Origin: Platycarya strobilacea
Taxonomy: Eukaryota; Streptophyta; Magnoliopsida; Fagales; Juglandaceae
Assembly (NCBI GenBank): GCA_036898215.1
Contig: CM072545.1
Location: 33,348,162-33,412,161 of the forward strand
Length of the DNA: 64,000 nt
Direction of reading: 5' to 3'
The notes under the pieces were generated by a model. The model did not search any database. It was not told where the DNA came from and worked only from the letters and a program-made list of their open reading frames with translations. Every line of letters starts with the position of its first letter. The first letter of the stretch is position 1. Made by a program: the position numbers and the translations under genes. Positions 34,750 through 46,407 of the stretch are shown one piece after another.

Positions 34750-35773
34750 GGGCATTGTCATTAATCTCATATAAAAAAATATCAAATTTTGATAAAAAAA
34801 AGTATAAATTTGTACACATATCAAAAAATTTCCGTCATATTTGATCAAATATGACGAAAAAAAAGTGTGAAGAATAGTATAAAAGTATTTTTTGCTTAAC
34901 TTTTGAATAATAAGTACATAATTGGAGTTGCGGTGAGAAATATTACTTTTAGTATTTTTTAAAATATATAGTTATTTGCAAGAGTTTTTTTGATAAAAAC
35001 TAAATTTAGTATTTAAAAAAATTGATTTTTAATTTTTCTAACCGCCTAAAACATTTTTTATAAAATTATCAAATACCTTATTTTTTCTTTAAAAGTACTT
35101 TTAACTACCTAAAAGTATTTTTTAAGACTTGAAATGCAATCTCAAACAAGTTTTAATTTGATGATTTACTATTTGAAAATTAAGCAAAAATACTTTTATC
35201 CTATTTTTCACACTTTTTTTTTGTCAAATATAACGAAATTTTTTTTTATATGTGTACAAATTTATATTTTTTTTTACCAAAATTTAATAATGAGATATCC
35301 TGGACCTCCAAACGACACCCTTCTTATAAAAAGTCCGTCGCCGCCAGCCACAATAGGTGACACCACTCATACCATCGGTACCGTTCTCTCCGATAACCTT
35401 ACTCCTACGACGGTGATCTCCGGGGACCTCCTACCTTCTCCCAATAATCTTAAACCCGAAATAGGTTCGTTAGGAGTCAGTCCTGATGGCATGGACGGTG
35501 TCACCCACGTTGGTCGGTCGCAACGAGGGCTAGCTTGAAGCCGAATACTCCTATAAATTTATTTTTATTTTATTTTTTATTATATTTTTTTATTATGTTT
35601 TTTATTATATTTTTTTATTATATTTTTTATTTTATTTTCTAAATTTTATTTTATTTTATTTTATTTTAAAATTTTTTAATTATATTTTTATAAAGACTGA
35701 TCTGACGATCCGACCGACCCCCGCATCACCCATAAATTTCATTTTAAAGAGATCAATGTCAATACTCTTACGC
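34750..35773. mobile_element. Composite MITE with a GC-rich core
   Basis: Left end GGGCATTGTCATTAATCTC; at the right GAGATCAATGTCAATACTC is its rough inverse. About 140 bp of internal inverted repeat (34,770-34,900 versus 35,170-35,295) flank an AT-rich middle. A GC-rich block at 35,299-35,540 of unknown origin lies before the right end. It may be two nested elements. Confidence 0.45.
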
Positions 35774-36596
35774 ATTTTTTTTACGAGAACCAGTGAAACC
35801 CCAACCCCTAAAGAGAACGACGAACCCGACTGAGGAACCCATTCGCGAACGACTAACCAGCCTTTTCCTATTCCTTAGTTTTCACAGAAACCAAACAAGA
35901 AAACGAAACGACACTGGTGATCGAGCCCCTTACTCCGATCAGATAAGAAAAACTAAGAAAAGAGAAAAGCTAATACTACATAGACGGATAACAAATGTAC
36001 GAAGACGAGAGGACGGACCTATAATGACCTTGAGAGGATCTGAGTGCGGTACATTGCTAGGCAGAGCTGAAATCGAGCACAGAGAGGCCAAACGAAGAAG
36101 GAAGAGAGCCCGGCAACCAAGAAAGCCTTCATTTTATAGAAAAAAGAAATCTCCCACTAACTATCTCTCTCTGTCTGTGTATCACGCATTGCAATGTTAA
36201 GATGCCGACGGAGGCCAGGGACTCACGGCGGCATTGGGGGAAGGCATATGCTCGAACCCTAGATTGAGCTGAACTGGTAAGTGAGAAAAGTACAAGGCTT
36301 GCTGACTGAAGACTTGGCGGAATTGAAGTGATCGAAAGACATTGGAGCTTCCTCGTTGAATTATGTAAATGCAAATGCGAATGTCAAAAAAGTACAAATT
36401 TTTACATATATTAAAAATAAAGTTATATTTTTTTTAATTATAAATAAAAGGATAAAAGGGAGAGAAAAAAATAAAAATATATTTAAAGTACACATTTTTA
36501 TAAAAAAATTATAATAACTCTTCAAATGTTAATTTATCTCCAAAGCTTATACATTTTTTACATTTATATTTGCATAATCTAACGAAAATGTTGTCA

Positions 36597-36916
36597 GAAT
36601 ACTCTCATTAATTGGACAAAATTTTCTTTTGAAAAGTATATGCATACATATTAAATTTTTTTTTATTATATTTAATTAAAAATAAAGAAAACAAAGTTAA
36701 AATATATTTTTTTTTATTTTCAAAAATAAATAATAACTGTTTAAATTTGAACACTTTTAAAAGATTATTATTTACTTTTAAAAATAAAAAGTATTTTTAT
36801 TCTTTTAACCTACTTCTTTTCCTTATTTTCAATTAAATATGATAAAAAAAATTGATATGTGTATAAACTTATATTTTTTTTAAAAGAAATTTGATCAATC
36901 TAATGAGAGTGTTCTT
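36597..36916. mobile_element. MITE, GAACACTCTCATTA family
   Basis: Ends GAATACTCTCATTA and, inverted, GAACACTCTCATTA, with similarity continuing about 60 bp inward. AT-rich, no frames. Confidence 0.6.
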
Positions 36917-37305
36917 AAAATATTATCATTCCTCTCATCAAAATAAATCATCAAAATTTAATAAAATAATACTATTTTAATAAGAAACTAATACTAAAAT
37001 AATCTTACATTAAACTCATCAAAATATTTTTGTCATATTTGATTAAGAATGAGAAAAAAAAAGAAAAAAAATAAAAGTAATTTTGGTTTGATTTTAATTT
37101 TAAGGGTTATTATTTAAAAGTCAAATAAAAAAATATATTTATTTTATTCTTTTTATTTTTTTATTTTTGTTTTTTTATTAAATATGATGAAAATATTTTT
37201 TATGAATATAATGTACGATTATTTTGATATTGACTTTTATTAAACTTTTATTTTTAATTAAATCTTGATAATTTATTTTGATAAGATTGAGGCTAATGCT
37301 CTTAA
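36917..37305. mobile_element. MITE next to the previous one
   Basis: Left end ATCAAAATAAATCATCAAAA and right end inverse (ATCAAAATAAATTATCAAGA), with a terminal GAGCATTAG-type motif. It begins where the preceding MITE ends, so one probably inserted beside the other. Confidence 0.6.
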
Positions 37306-38150
37306 AGGCTTCTGTCCTAACTCTGAACGGTGTGGATCACTTATAAAGATTGGTGGGCTTGTGGGTCGTTAACGGCTGGCCATGAACGTGCGTGAAGGGC
37401 TTCTTCAATATGCCAGGAGATGGGGTCCTTTTAGACAGTAAAACGCACCGTTTTACTTGGGAAGCAGGGCCATGTCCCTGCTGTTCTCTTTTGTAATTTC
37501 CTGTTATTTGACCAAGTTGCAGATATAGCTTAGCATTCGCAGGCTTCCGCTTCTCAGTCTGGAACTTGGAACCTTTGAGTGTTTTTGGAGCTGGATTGCC
37601 TCGACAATCCGTGATTATCAATGTTATACGTGTGATTCAGTTCATTATTATTGTTCTACTGCTACTTGCTATTTACAGTCCACATTGCAGCTACTGATAA
37701 GGTGGAGTACATCCAACCCGTGTTACAAACCATCCCAGAAAAACCTCATAAAACCCTCCTGCCCTTCAGGTAGCTAACATGCAGCCACCGCACCAGAGTA
37801 ATCGAGCTCATTTCTAAGATGGAGTCCGTCCAAACCTTTCACAAAGCCTCAGACCCTGATTAGCGTTTTCAGTTTACTGGCGCAAATCATTGATGGGGAG
37901 GAAAGGAAATCAAATCTTCCCTTTCTTCCCCATGCTGGGTCATCGGCAGCAAGGCTGGGTTCATCGCCGGCAAGGCTAGGTTCGTCGTTCGCGAATGGGT
38001 TCCTCAGTCGGGTTCGTCGTTCTCTTTAGGGGCTCGGGTTTCTTTGGTTCTCAGAAGGAAAACGTCTAATCAGGTGCATGCGGGTTCAGGAGTTCATTTG
38101 GGGGAGTGCCTACGTGGCACATGAGGATTGGATGGCTGTAGCTGGATGTA

Positions 38151-39003
38151 AGCTTAACTCATTCTAGATAAGTAAATTTCTCTCTTTCCAATCTACTTAT
38201 AAAGTCTTTCTATGCAATTATTTTCTTAATGGTATTTGAAAAAAAAAAATCCTAAATATGAATCTTGACTTTACAATTCATTCTAATTAAATATTTTATG
38301 TGTTGAAATCACATTTTTTTTTTCTTTTTGATGTTTGTTGAAATCACTTATTAAATGAGAGTTTAACGTGTAAAATAGAATATTAAAAATATATATTTTT
38401 TATGAACAGGCTGTCGGCCAGTGCTAATTGCTGAATGCTATACTTAATTATGATAAGAATTAGAAAATGGTAAACAACGTTAGCAGCTCTAATCTTCTAA
38501 TTGAGTGTGTATTAATATTTCTAATTATATAAAGAGGACCAGCTATGTACATACGTATACTTCATATAGGACCTCTTTCTTACAAAGAGGCCCTATATAT
38601 ATATATACAGAGAGAGAGAGAGAGAGAGAAGAAGAAGAAGAAAACAAAACCCCAAAACTCTTGGCCGACGATAACCGATCGAAGGATATAATAAGCTGAG
38701 AACATAGGACAAAATCTATGAAAGACTTTTTGATAGTATATTTTTTTTTTGTCTAATTATCATTATAAAAAAATGATTATGTTTTGAAGGAAATTACTCT
38801 ACGTACCTTTCTCAACTCATAAAGAAACTTATGTTTTGTTGTAAAGGAGTAATTATCAAGGGAATTAATTTATCCCATAAAATATATATTTACATATTTT
38901 GTCTCTATCTATTATCGGTATGATCGATTCTTAATTGAAGTGATCAATAGACGAACATGTTAATTAATCAGTCGTACTAAAGATAAATATAAGAATTCTG
39001 CAC

Positions 39004-39034
<31 letters not shown>

Positions 39035-40789
39035 TTATATATTTATGCCTCATATGGTAAAGCAACATAACCATTGAAAACTTCTTCTAGAAACCTAAAT
39101 TGTTGGATTAAAGCTTGGTATTGTTTTTTTCTAAATAATGAATGAAAATCAAAATAGACTTAATCAATTTTATAAAAATAAATTATAAATTAACGTCTTT
39201 ACGTGAGACTCGGTTGGAAAGAAGCCGAAAGCCTAACCTTAGAAAATGCCTAACCCTTAGACACAGAAACAATGTTGTTTTATGCTCATCTAAGACTAAT
39301 TTTGGATGTTGAGTAATCTCAAATGATCTGTGAATATATAGTATAGTAGTGAAAAAGTAGTAATCAATAGCTTGTGAATAATAAGCAACTGTTTGCAAAT
39401 AGTGGACTTCATGTTGGTTAAGTCCAATTGTAATGGTAGTGGACCTGTTGGTGGCTTATTTGTAATGGAGTTTTACTTGCTAGTGGCTTATTTATTGAGA
39501 TTTTGTGATATCGGACTTGCTGGTTGCTCTGGTGATTTTGTAAGGGATTTTGAGTTTCATCTTTAAGGTACTTGTGAGACTGTCACTTTTCTTTTCTAGG
39601 AGACATCAGTGGGATGCATGTGAAATCGAGTAAATCATGCATGTTACCATATTCCCGAAAACTCATGCAGAATAATCTCACTATTTATATGCGTATACAA
39701 AATGATCACCATGCACTATCTGTATATGCCTTCTAGCAAGATGGAACGATCATCATGAACGTGAAAAACAGACGTTACAGTACTTAAAAGTACGTTAGCA
39801 TACGATAAAAGAAGGAAAAGTGAACACTAACCTCCCCAGCTTCGCTTGCCGATCGAATGATGCAGACGGTGTTGATCAGTACTAAAACTTGAAGCCTAGC
39901 CTGTCGATGATGCAACGCCCAAAATAACCAGTAAAAATTCCAAACTATATATTTACAAACCCCGCTAACTAAATACATAATTATTCTATTACTAGCACCA
40001 AACTTGAATTTTTATTATAATTTAATTTCACTTAGTAGTGCCTGTCGAGATTGTTGTATAAGGACGTAACAGAAATTTTCACTGCAGTGTTTTATTTATA
40101 AAACTTCATTAAAAAATATTCTACTATATTTGAAAAGCCTTTTACTTTGGTATATAAGCGGTTAACGTGATTTTGAAGTACTTAGTGAAGATTAAGCAAT
40201 TTTTAGATGTTCTCGTGATCATGGGTCATATAGACTTGAGTGAAGATCATGAGTCTTAGAGAATAGTTTTATTTTGTGCAACTTATAAAACAGATGATTT
40301 ATATGAGCAAGATTGGCAATGATTTTTTGGAGTTTGGTGAGACTCCATGTTATTTGACGAAGGGGGAGATAAGTTTTTGAAGTTCTTGAGTCGGGATGTT
40401 GGACTGACTTCGCATGCAAAGATATATTTTTGGGTTGTAAATGCACGAAAATAAGACTTACAAAATATATGTCAAGCGAAATTTACAAAACTGAAAGTTA
40501 AAAGTTTACATAAATTTATCAAACAACAGATCATAATTAAAAATAAAAAATAAAAAATTACCTGTAAAGACAGCATCAGTCTCGCTATACGTTATAACCA
40601 AGCAAAAAGACTGTTGGGCTGAAATGAAACGCCAAGTCTCGATATTCCTTTTATAACCGCAAAAAGGAATGAAAAGAAGTCTCTTTGGGTGGGAGGGTCC
40701 TTTGCTTCTATAAAGAGTAAGTTGAAAGTCCTTCGCTGAAGCAAAGAATTTCTATGATCTCTAAGTAAACCGTCTATAGAGGTGAGAGT
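38151..40789. other. Intergenic stretch without recognised content
   Basis: AT-rich. Simple repeats: (AT)n and (GA)n at 38,598-38,628 and (AT)n at 39,005-39,026. No protein domain, splice structure or element end found. Confidence 0.4.
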
Positions 40790-40839
40790 ATGGAAGAAGA
40801 ATTATCCAATCTATGGGAGGGCTTCAGACTCAAGGAACA
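40790..40839 (+). pseudogene. Possible start of a LINE ORF1-type (DUF4283) gene
   Basis: ATG at 40,790 begins MEEELSNLWEGFRL, the kind of start seen in DUF4283 zinc-knuckle proteins. It is cut after about 16 codons by the CACTA miniature, and nothing clearly in frame follows. Weak. Confidence 0.25.
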
Positions 40840-40979
40840 CACTACAAGAAAAATGAGTACCCGTAGTGGATTATTTACAGCGAAGATGACTATTTACTGC
40901 AAAAACATATTCATTTTGACAAGAAATAATCATTTTGATAGAAAATAACTAGACATAGATAAACAATTTTCTTGTAGTG
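40840..40979. mobile_element. 140-bp CACTA miniature
   Basis: Starts CACTACAAGAAAAAT and ends ATTTTCTTGTAGTG: about 14-bp perfect inverted ends of CACTA type, with the 3-bp target duplication ACA (40,837-40,839 and 40,980-40,982). Far shorter than normal for CACTA elements. Confidence 0.85.
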
Positions 40980-41431
40980 ACAATAAAAACAATAATTCAA
41001 CTTGTTAAAAGTAAAGATGTTTTGAGAAATCACTATCTCAAGAGTTGAGATAGAGAGTGTGCTTTCATTTCATATTTATGGTAACATGTAGAAGCTATCC
41101 ATCTATGGAAAGTGTACAAAATATAGAAAGAATGTTATACAGAAAATACAAAGATAACATAATAACTACACAGCTAATCAAACTACTATATACAACTGAT
41201 AGATTGATTTACTTCCTAAGTTTAGACATTAGTTGACTTGAGTAAATTGTTGAGATAAATTGGGAATGTTGTTGAGATTGTGTGAAGTGCAGCTTGATTT
41301 AAGGACAACTACTTGAATTCTTTCATCATTCCTTGTATTCCCCCTTAAACTTGGTTGTGGAAGAGCACAAAGACCAAGTTTATCACACAGTATTTTGAAT
41401 TGATTTTTGAGCACTAGTTTTGTGAAGTTAT

Positions 41432-42433
41432 TTGCAGACAACCACTCACAACTTGCCACGCAAGCATCCCCTAAAATTCTCTCTAAACTCGCACGCATTA
41501 GATTGCGTTTGCTTGCTTGCTGAGAACCCAAAGCTCCCGAAGCAGCAAACTCAAATCGAACCCTTCGACTTGTTCCTTAACTCATTCGGGACTCAGCCTC
41601 CTCTACACTTATAAATTCGAGGAGGAGTTTGCAATGGAGAGGGTGGAGTCTAGGAGGGACATATGAGCCCAGATTTATGTGAAACTTAGTAAGGAAAACT
41701 CACTTAGAAGAGTTGAGTTGGCCATATCTGCCCCTAATCTCAAGTGGGTTTCGGAGCTGCTCAAGTGAGAAAAGATTCTCAAGCTGATTTGATTGCCATT
41801 ACCATTGTTTCTTTGCACTAGGTTTGATTATTCTTTTTCGCTAATAGTTTTTTATGTCGGTTGCCATCAATTCTTCCGACTTTGTAAATATCATGTCGAT
41901 TTTGGACATTGTAAATGGTTTTGATGGGGAGTAAGAGACCCATATCTCTATCTTGTGCTTCTCTCTGTTCTTCGAAAATTTGAAAGGGAAAAATAGCTTT
42001 TTGTATCAAAGATCGAAATCTTAGTGCTTTGGCTTCCAAAGAATGGGCAACAGTTTGTTTAAAAGATGACAATGATTTGTTATGATTTTCTGGATTTCTT
42101 GTTTTTGTAACCTCTTTTCAATCTTTTGCCAACTAATGTCATCTTTACTTGTAATCTCATCTTCATCTTCTCATTCTTATTGCCTCTGATCTTTGAACTG
42201 CTAACTTGGTGTAAAGCATATACCATTTTTTCGAGGCAAAAGAGGAAGAAAATACCAAGTGATTCTGGAAAAATTTGAGGGAAAAAGAGGATAAAATTTG
42301 GGGGTTCGCCTTGAGTTTGTTGGTTCAGGGGGTTTGGGTTCTTAGCAAACAAGCGGATGAAATCTAATGCATGCGGGTTTAGAGTGAATTTTAGGGGATG
42401 CTTACATGGGAAGTTGTGAGTGGTTGTCTGCAA
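41432..42433. mobile_element. Mutator-like element (MULE-2) nested in the Copia element
   Basis: Inverted ends of about 130 bp: GCAGACAACCACTCACAACT at 41,432 reappears inverted at 42,433, followed inward by GCATCCCCTAAAATTC on both sides. The ends match those of MULE-1 in layout and in part in sequence. The inner 700 bp has no recognised gene. Copia 3' sequence resumes on each side. A 9-bp duplication was looked for and not found. Confidence 0.65.
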
Positions 42434-43660
42434 AACTTGATTTTGTAGTATGTCTAGACCAAAGCTTCACCCATGTGAGGATCCTTTGGACAAGCCAGAA
42501 ATGATGCACTTTGGGCGCTTGAAAGAATTGACAGACATAGTTCACACTGAATGATAGGTCTGGTTTGGTAAATGTGTGGTATTGCAGACCACCTACAAGA
42601 CTTCTATAAGCTATTGGATCATGAAACAACTCTTTAGAAGCATGAGGTTGTTAAGCTTTGGAAGGCATAGGTGTTGACAAGGGTTTGCACCCATGTATAT
42701 CGGCTCTAGTCAACAAGTCCATGATGCACCTGTGTTGAGATAGAAAGAGATCAGTACCAATTCTATGAACCTCTATTCCTGAAAAATGATGTAAAAAACC
42801 AAAGTCTTTGATTGAAAATTGTTTGCTAAGCTGAGAGATCAACCACTAAATTCTCTTTGGATTATCACCTATTACTACAATGTCATCTACATAGAGTAGA
42901 AGTATAAGGATCCCCATATCTAAGTGGCATATAAAAAGACAAGGATCTGTCAAGCTTGAGTAAAAGCCAAGCTATAAAAGAAAACCACTTAGCCTGTCGA
43001 ATCAAGCTCTTGGAACTTATTTGAGACCATACAATACTCGGTCTAACTTGCACACACGCTGAGATTTATTTGGATCTGCATAACTAGGTGGTTGATCCAT
43101 GTAAACAAGTGTATTAAGAAAACCATACACAACATCATTCGTAACATCTAATTAGTGCAATTTCCAGTGTTTATAGTTGAATAGTAAGGACCATTTGAAT
43201 GCTAGCAAGTTTTACCATTGGTGAAAATGTTTCTAAAAAATCTTCCCATCAACTTGAATGAATCCTTTTGCAACGAGTTTTGCTTTAAGTCTCTCAAGAG
43301 TGCTACCTTGAGTTCAGCTTTATTGACTTGCTTACAACCAAATATTCATCCCTTCAGTTCTTAGAACCAATTCCCAAGTGTCATTTTTGGCAAGAGCAAC
43401 TATTCTTCCACCGTTGCAGCAGACCAACTAGGATGTTTAAGTGTAGTTTTGATGGACTTTGTTTCAAAAGGAATAAGAGCCATAGTATGCAAGTTAGCAT
43501 ATCAAGGACTAGGCTTGTGAATGCCACACCTAGACCTAGTTTGCATAGGATGGTAGGAAGGAGTGGGCTGCTCATTTGCTGGAATAGAAATGAGTGGTGG
43601 TGAGAGGGACAAACCATTTGTTTCTAGTGCAGAGTTAGAAACCATAGGAGATGAAGGGAG
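42402..43660 (-). pseudogene. Copia reverse transcriptase and RNase H remains
   Basis: Minus strand. The YVDD catalytic box is at 42,882-42,893. Then FGFLHHFSGIEVHR and LSQHRCIMDLL (42,651-42,842), then YRSLVGGLQYHTFTKPDLSF (42,402-42,629), the RT to RNase H link of Copia. Frames change between blocks. The RNase H tail (KLGLCALPQPSLRGN) lies beyond MULE-2 at about 41,345-41,430. Confidence 0.82.
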
Positions 43661-44882
43661 AGTGATCTAAGTTTGAATGACTGAAGGAGAAGGGGAGACA
43701 TAAGCCGAAGGCAATGGTTGTTTTGCAAATTCTTCAGGACATTTCTAGTGCCATTCAATGAAGGTTGAAAGTCCCTCCTCAATTGTGGGAGAGTCATAGA
43801 GTAGTGTTGGCCTAGAATAAGGGAGAACTGATTCATGAAACACAATATGTCTTGAGATGAAGATGTAACCAGTTGGTAGATAAATGCGGTTGTAGCCTTT
43901 GTGTTTGTTGTTGTAGTCAATAAAAATACAAAGCAAAGACTTTGGTTCAAAGTTACTGGACCTGAGTTCTCCAAGATGTAGAAAACATCTGGATCCAAGA
44001 GTTCAAAGTATGCTATAGTAAAGGTGTTTAGCATAAAGTTTGAAAAAGGGGGAGTTCATGTTAAGCTCTAGGGTTGGCAATCTGTTTAACAAGAAAATAG
44101 CAATAGAAAACTAGCTAGCTAGAACCTAGGTGGGAGTTTGGCATGAAATATCATAGTCAAACCTAGGTTTGTGATGCTTCTATTTTTCTTTCTGCTTTTC
44201 CATTTTGTTTAGATGTTTTTGGATAGGTTGCCTGGTGATTAATGCCATGATTTTGAAGGTATGCACGAAGCTTGTTGTCATTGAAGTCGCCTCCTTCATC
44301 AATTTGAAAGACACGAAATTTGGTAGTAAATTGACATTGTACAAGCATATGAAACTAAACGAAGGCATAATGTAGATCAAATTTATGCGTAAAAGGAATT
44401 AGCCATGAAAAGTTGTAGCTTCATCAATAGAAATAGCATAGAATTTATACTTTTCCTAGATGAGTAGGAACTGGTCCCCATAGATTACAATGAAATTTTG
44501 CAAAATGAACATTTTAATAGTGTTGTCTCTAGAAAAAAAAAAAAGGCAACTTGCAGGCTTTGCCCATTTGAGAACTAGTATAACTTTGTATCGAAATTTG
44601 TTTTGACTAAAAATTAATAAACTTTTTGTTACAAAGAAAGTCTAAATCACTTGAGTTATGTCCAATCATTTGGTGCCAGTGTTCTTTATTTGTGGGTCGG
44701 AATTTGGAAGAATAGAAGTTCTCATCATTTTGAAGGCTTGGGACAATATCAAAAGTGTACAAACCCTTTTGGTTCCTTCCTATTGCCACTATCCTATTTG
44801 TTACCCCGTCGTTTATCACAAAATCATATCCATCAAACTCAAATTGTAGAGGGTAATCAGTATTTAACTTGCTAATAAACAA
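43661..44882 (-). pseudogene. Copia GAG-pre-integrase and integrase remains
   Basis: 44,607-44,882 reads GLYTFDI and HWHQMIGH (GAG-pre-integrase zinc part). 44,163-44,348 reads RVFQIDEGGDFND and NGKAERK, the second Asp and the Glu of the DDE site. 43,745-44,030 has the C-terminal part before RT (TGYIFISRHIVF, FVFLL). Stops and shifts throughout. Confidence 0.82.
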
Positions 44883-44893
44883 TAGGTCCTTTT

Positions 44894-45097
44894 TTATTTT
44901 ATTTTAGGTACTACAAGCACATCATTTAAGATAATCTGAGATTTAGAGGGCCCATTGAAGGCTTGACCAACATGTGTGACAGATAATACCTTACCATTAC
45001 CTACCATTATACCATCATGATCTTTGTAAGGAGTTAATGAGTGAAGAACACCTTCATTTGCAGTCATATGGTATGTGGCACGAGTGTCAGGATTCAT
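44894..45097 (-). pseudogene. Copia protease with lost active site
   Basis: MNPDTRATYHMTAN: the Asp-Thr-Gly catalytic triplet of retroviral-type aspartic proteases is Asp-Thr-Arg here, so it could not cleave. The flanking YHMT and NDVLVVPKIK blocks confirm the family. Confidence 0.82.
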
Positions 45098-45119
45098 GTA
45101 GAATATTCAGAGGGAGGCT

Positions 45120-46039
45120 ATCAATTGTGAAAGAATGTTTAAACCTATCAAAGCATCTTAAAGCAATATTATTTATTTTGTTACAAATCTTACAGATGAT
45201 TTCTTGTTTATTTGAAGATTTGAAGCTAAAAGGGGGGCCACGAGAGTGACTATTAAAACTTTGTGCAGCATTTGTTTTGGAATCAATGGATTGCCCTTAT
45301 ACAAAATCATGACCCTTTGATGTGAAGGATCCAGAATTTGTAGGTGATTTTTTTTTCTTGCTTGTAGGGTTTTTGTCCATAAAAGGACAAGTGAAGAGTT
45401 AGCACCAATTTTATACCTATCAGTGTAACTCTCTAAGAGGGTAAAAACTTTTGAGTAAGCTAGAACTAAGCATAATTGCTATGAAAACTTCAAACTCCTT
45501 GCCAAGGCCATTGAGAAGCCACCATGACTTCTTATGCTTTACCATTGGTTTGCCAATGGCAGCAAGTTCATCACAGATAGTCTTGAACCTCCTTAGGTAA
45601 TCACTTAAGGAGTCAGATCTTTTTGTGATGGAGGTGAGTCTTTGATTAAGAGAAAAATTTCAATCAGATGAAACTCTTGCAAATGCATGAACAAAAGCAT
45701 TCTATATTTCTGAGGCAATATTTAAACCAACAACAATGCCTAACACTTCCTCAGAGAGTGTAGCTATAAACTAGCCTTTACCTCATCTATCAGACTTGTG
45801 CCACTTTTAATACAGTGGATTAGGCTGAGATGAGTCACCTAAAAGGAATTGTGATGGTGCTGAAACATCACCTGTTATGAATCCTTGAAGATCATAACCT
45901 TCTGTTTAGCATTTGTGTTTTCCAAACTAGCAAATTGCTTGAGTTCAATTTGAGAGACATAATTGGAGACATTTTGTGAAATTGGGTAGGGATAAAGGTA
46001 TGAAGAATTTGAGGAACTAGAGTTTACAAAGGAATCCAT
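45120..46039 (-). pseudogene. Copia gag remains
   Basis: ATG at 46,039 (MDSFVNSSSSNSSYLYPYP), then the gag core with many stops. A zinc knuckle at about 45,150-45,195 (CKICNKINNIALRC) has Asn where the metal-binding His should be. Confidence 0.72.
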
Positions 46040-46407
46040 ATAGAAAAATAAACATAGTTCTCTATCAACCCATAGAGGCTCTTGATACCTTGAAGATGTT
46101 TTGAGAAATCACTATCTCACGAGTTGAGATAGAAATTGTGCTTCCATTTCATATTCATAGTAACATATACAAACCATCCATCTATGGAAAGTGTGCAAAA
46201 TATAGAAAGAATGCAATATAGAAAATACAAAGATGACAGAATAACTACATAGCTAATCAAACTACTATATACAACCAACATATTGATTTACTTCTTAAGT
46301 TTAGACATTAGTTAACTTGGATACTTTGCTGAGATAAATTGGGGATGTTGTTGAAATCGTGTAATATGAATCTTAATTTAAGCACAACTGCTTGAATTTT
46401 GTAATTA

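Larger units (their letters stand above)
34392..38150. mobile_element. Mutator-like element (MULE-1) broken by MITEs
   Basis: Left inverted end 34,392-34,476 continues at 35,774-35,870 after two MITE insertions; the right end is about 37,950-38,150. The inner part of the two ends (35,805-35,853 and 37,984-38,032) is identical over 49 bases in inverted orientation, and the outer part (CCATGTAGGCATTCTCCC versus CCACGTAGGCACTCCCCC) is close. Related ends bound the element at 41.4 kb. No transposase. A short frame with a splice donor (MPTEARDSRRHW, 36,202-36,266, then CTG/GTAAGTG) may be captured host sequence. Target duplication not found. Confidence 0.6.
41012..46407 (-). mobile_element. Decayed Ty1/Copia element with both LTRs
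   Basis: Minus-strand element. LTRs of 317 bp at 46,091-46,407 (5') and 41,012-41,328 (3'), clearly homologous along their length. Primer site GGTATCAAGAGCC directly inside the 5' LTR (46,077-46,090) and a polypurine tract TTTAAGGGGGAAT before the 3' LTR. The inside holds, in Copia order, gag, protease, integrase, RT and RNase H remains, all broken. A Mutator-like insert (41,432-42,433) lies in the RNase H region. No target duplication is readable. Confidence 0.88.

Noticed and set aside
36202..36266. Intact host exon starting MPTEARDSRRHW
   Set aside because: Only 21 codons, a stop before the donor, and it lies inside the Mutator-like element; kept only as possible captured sequence.
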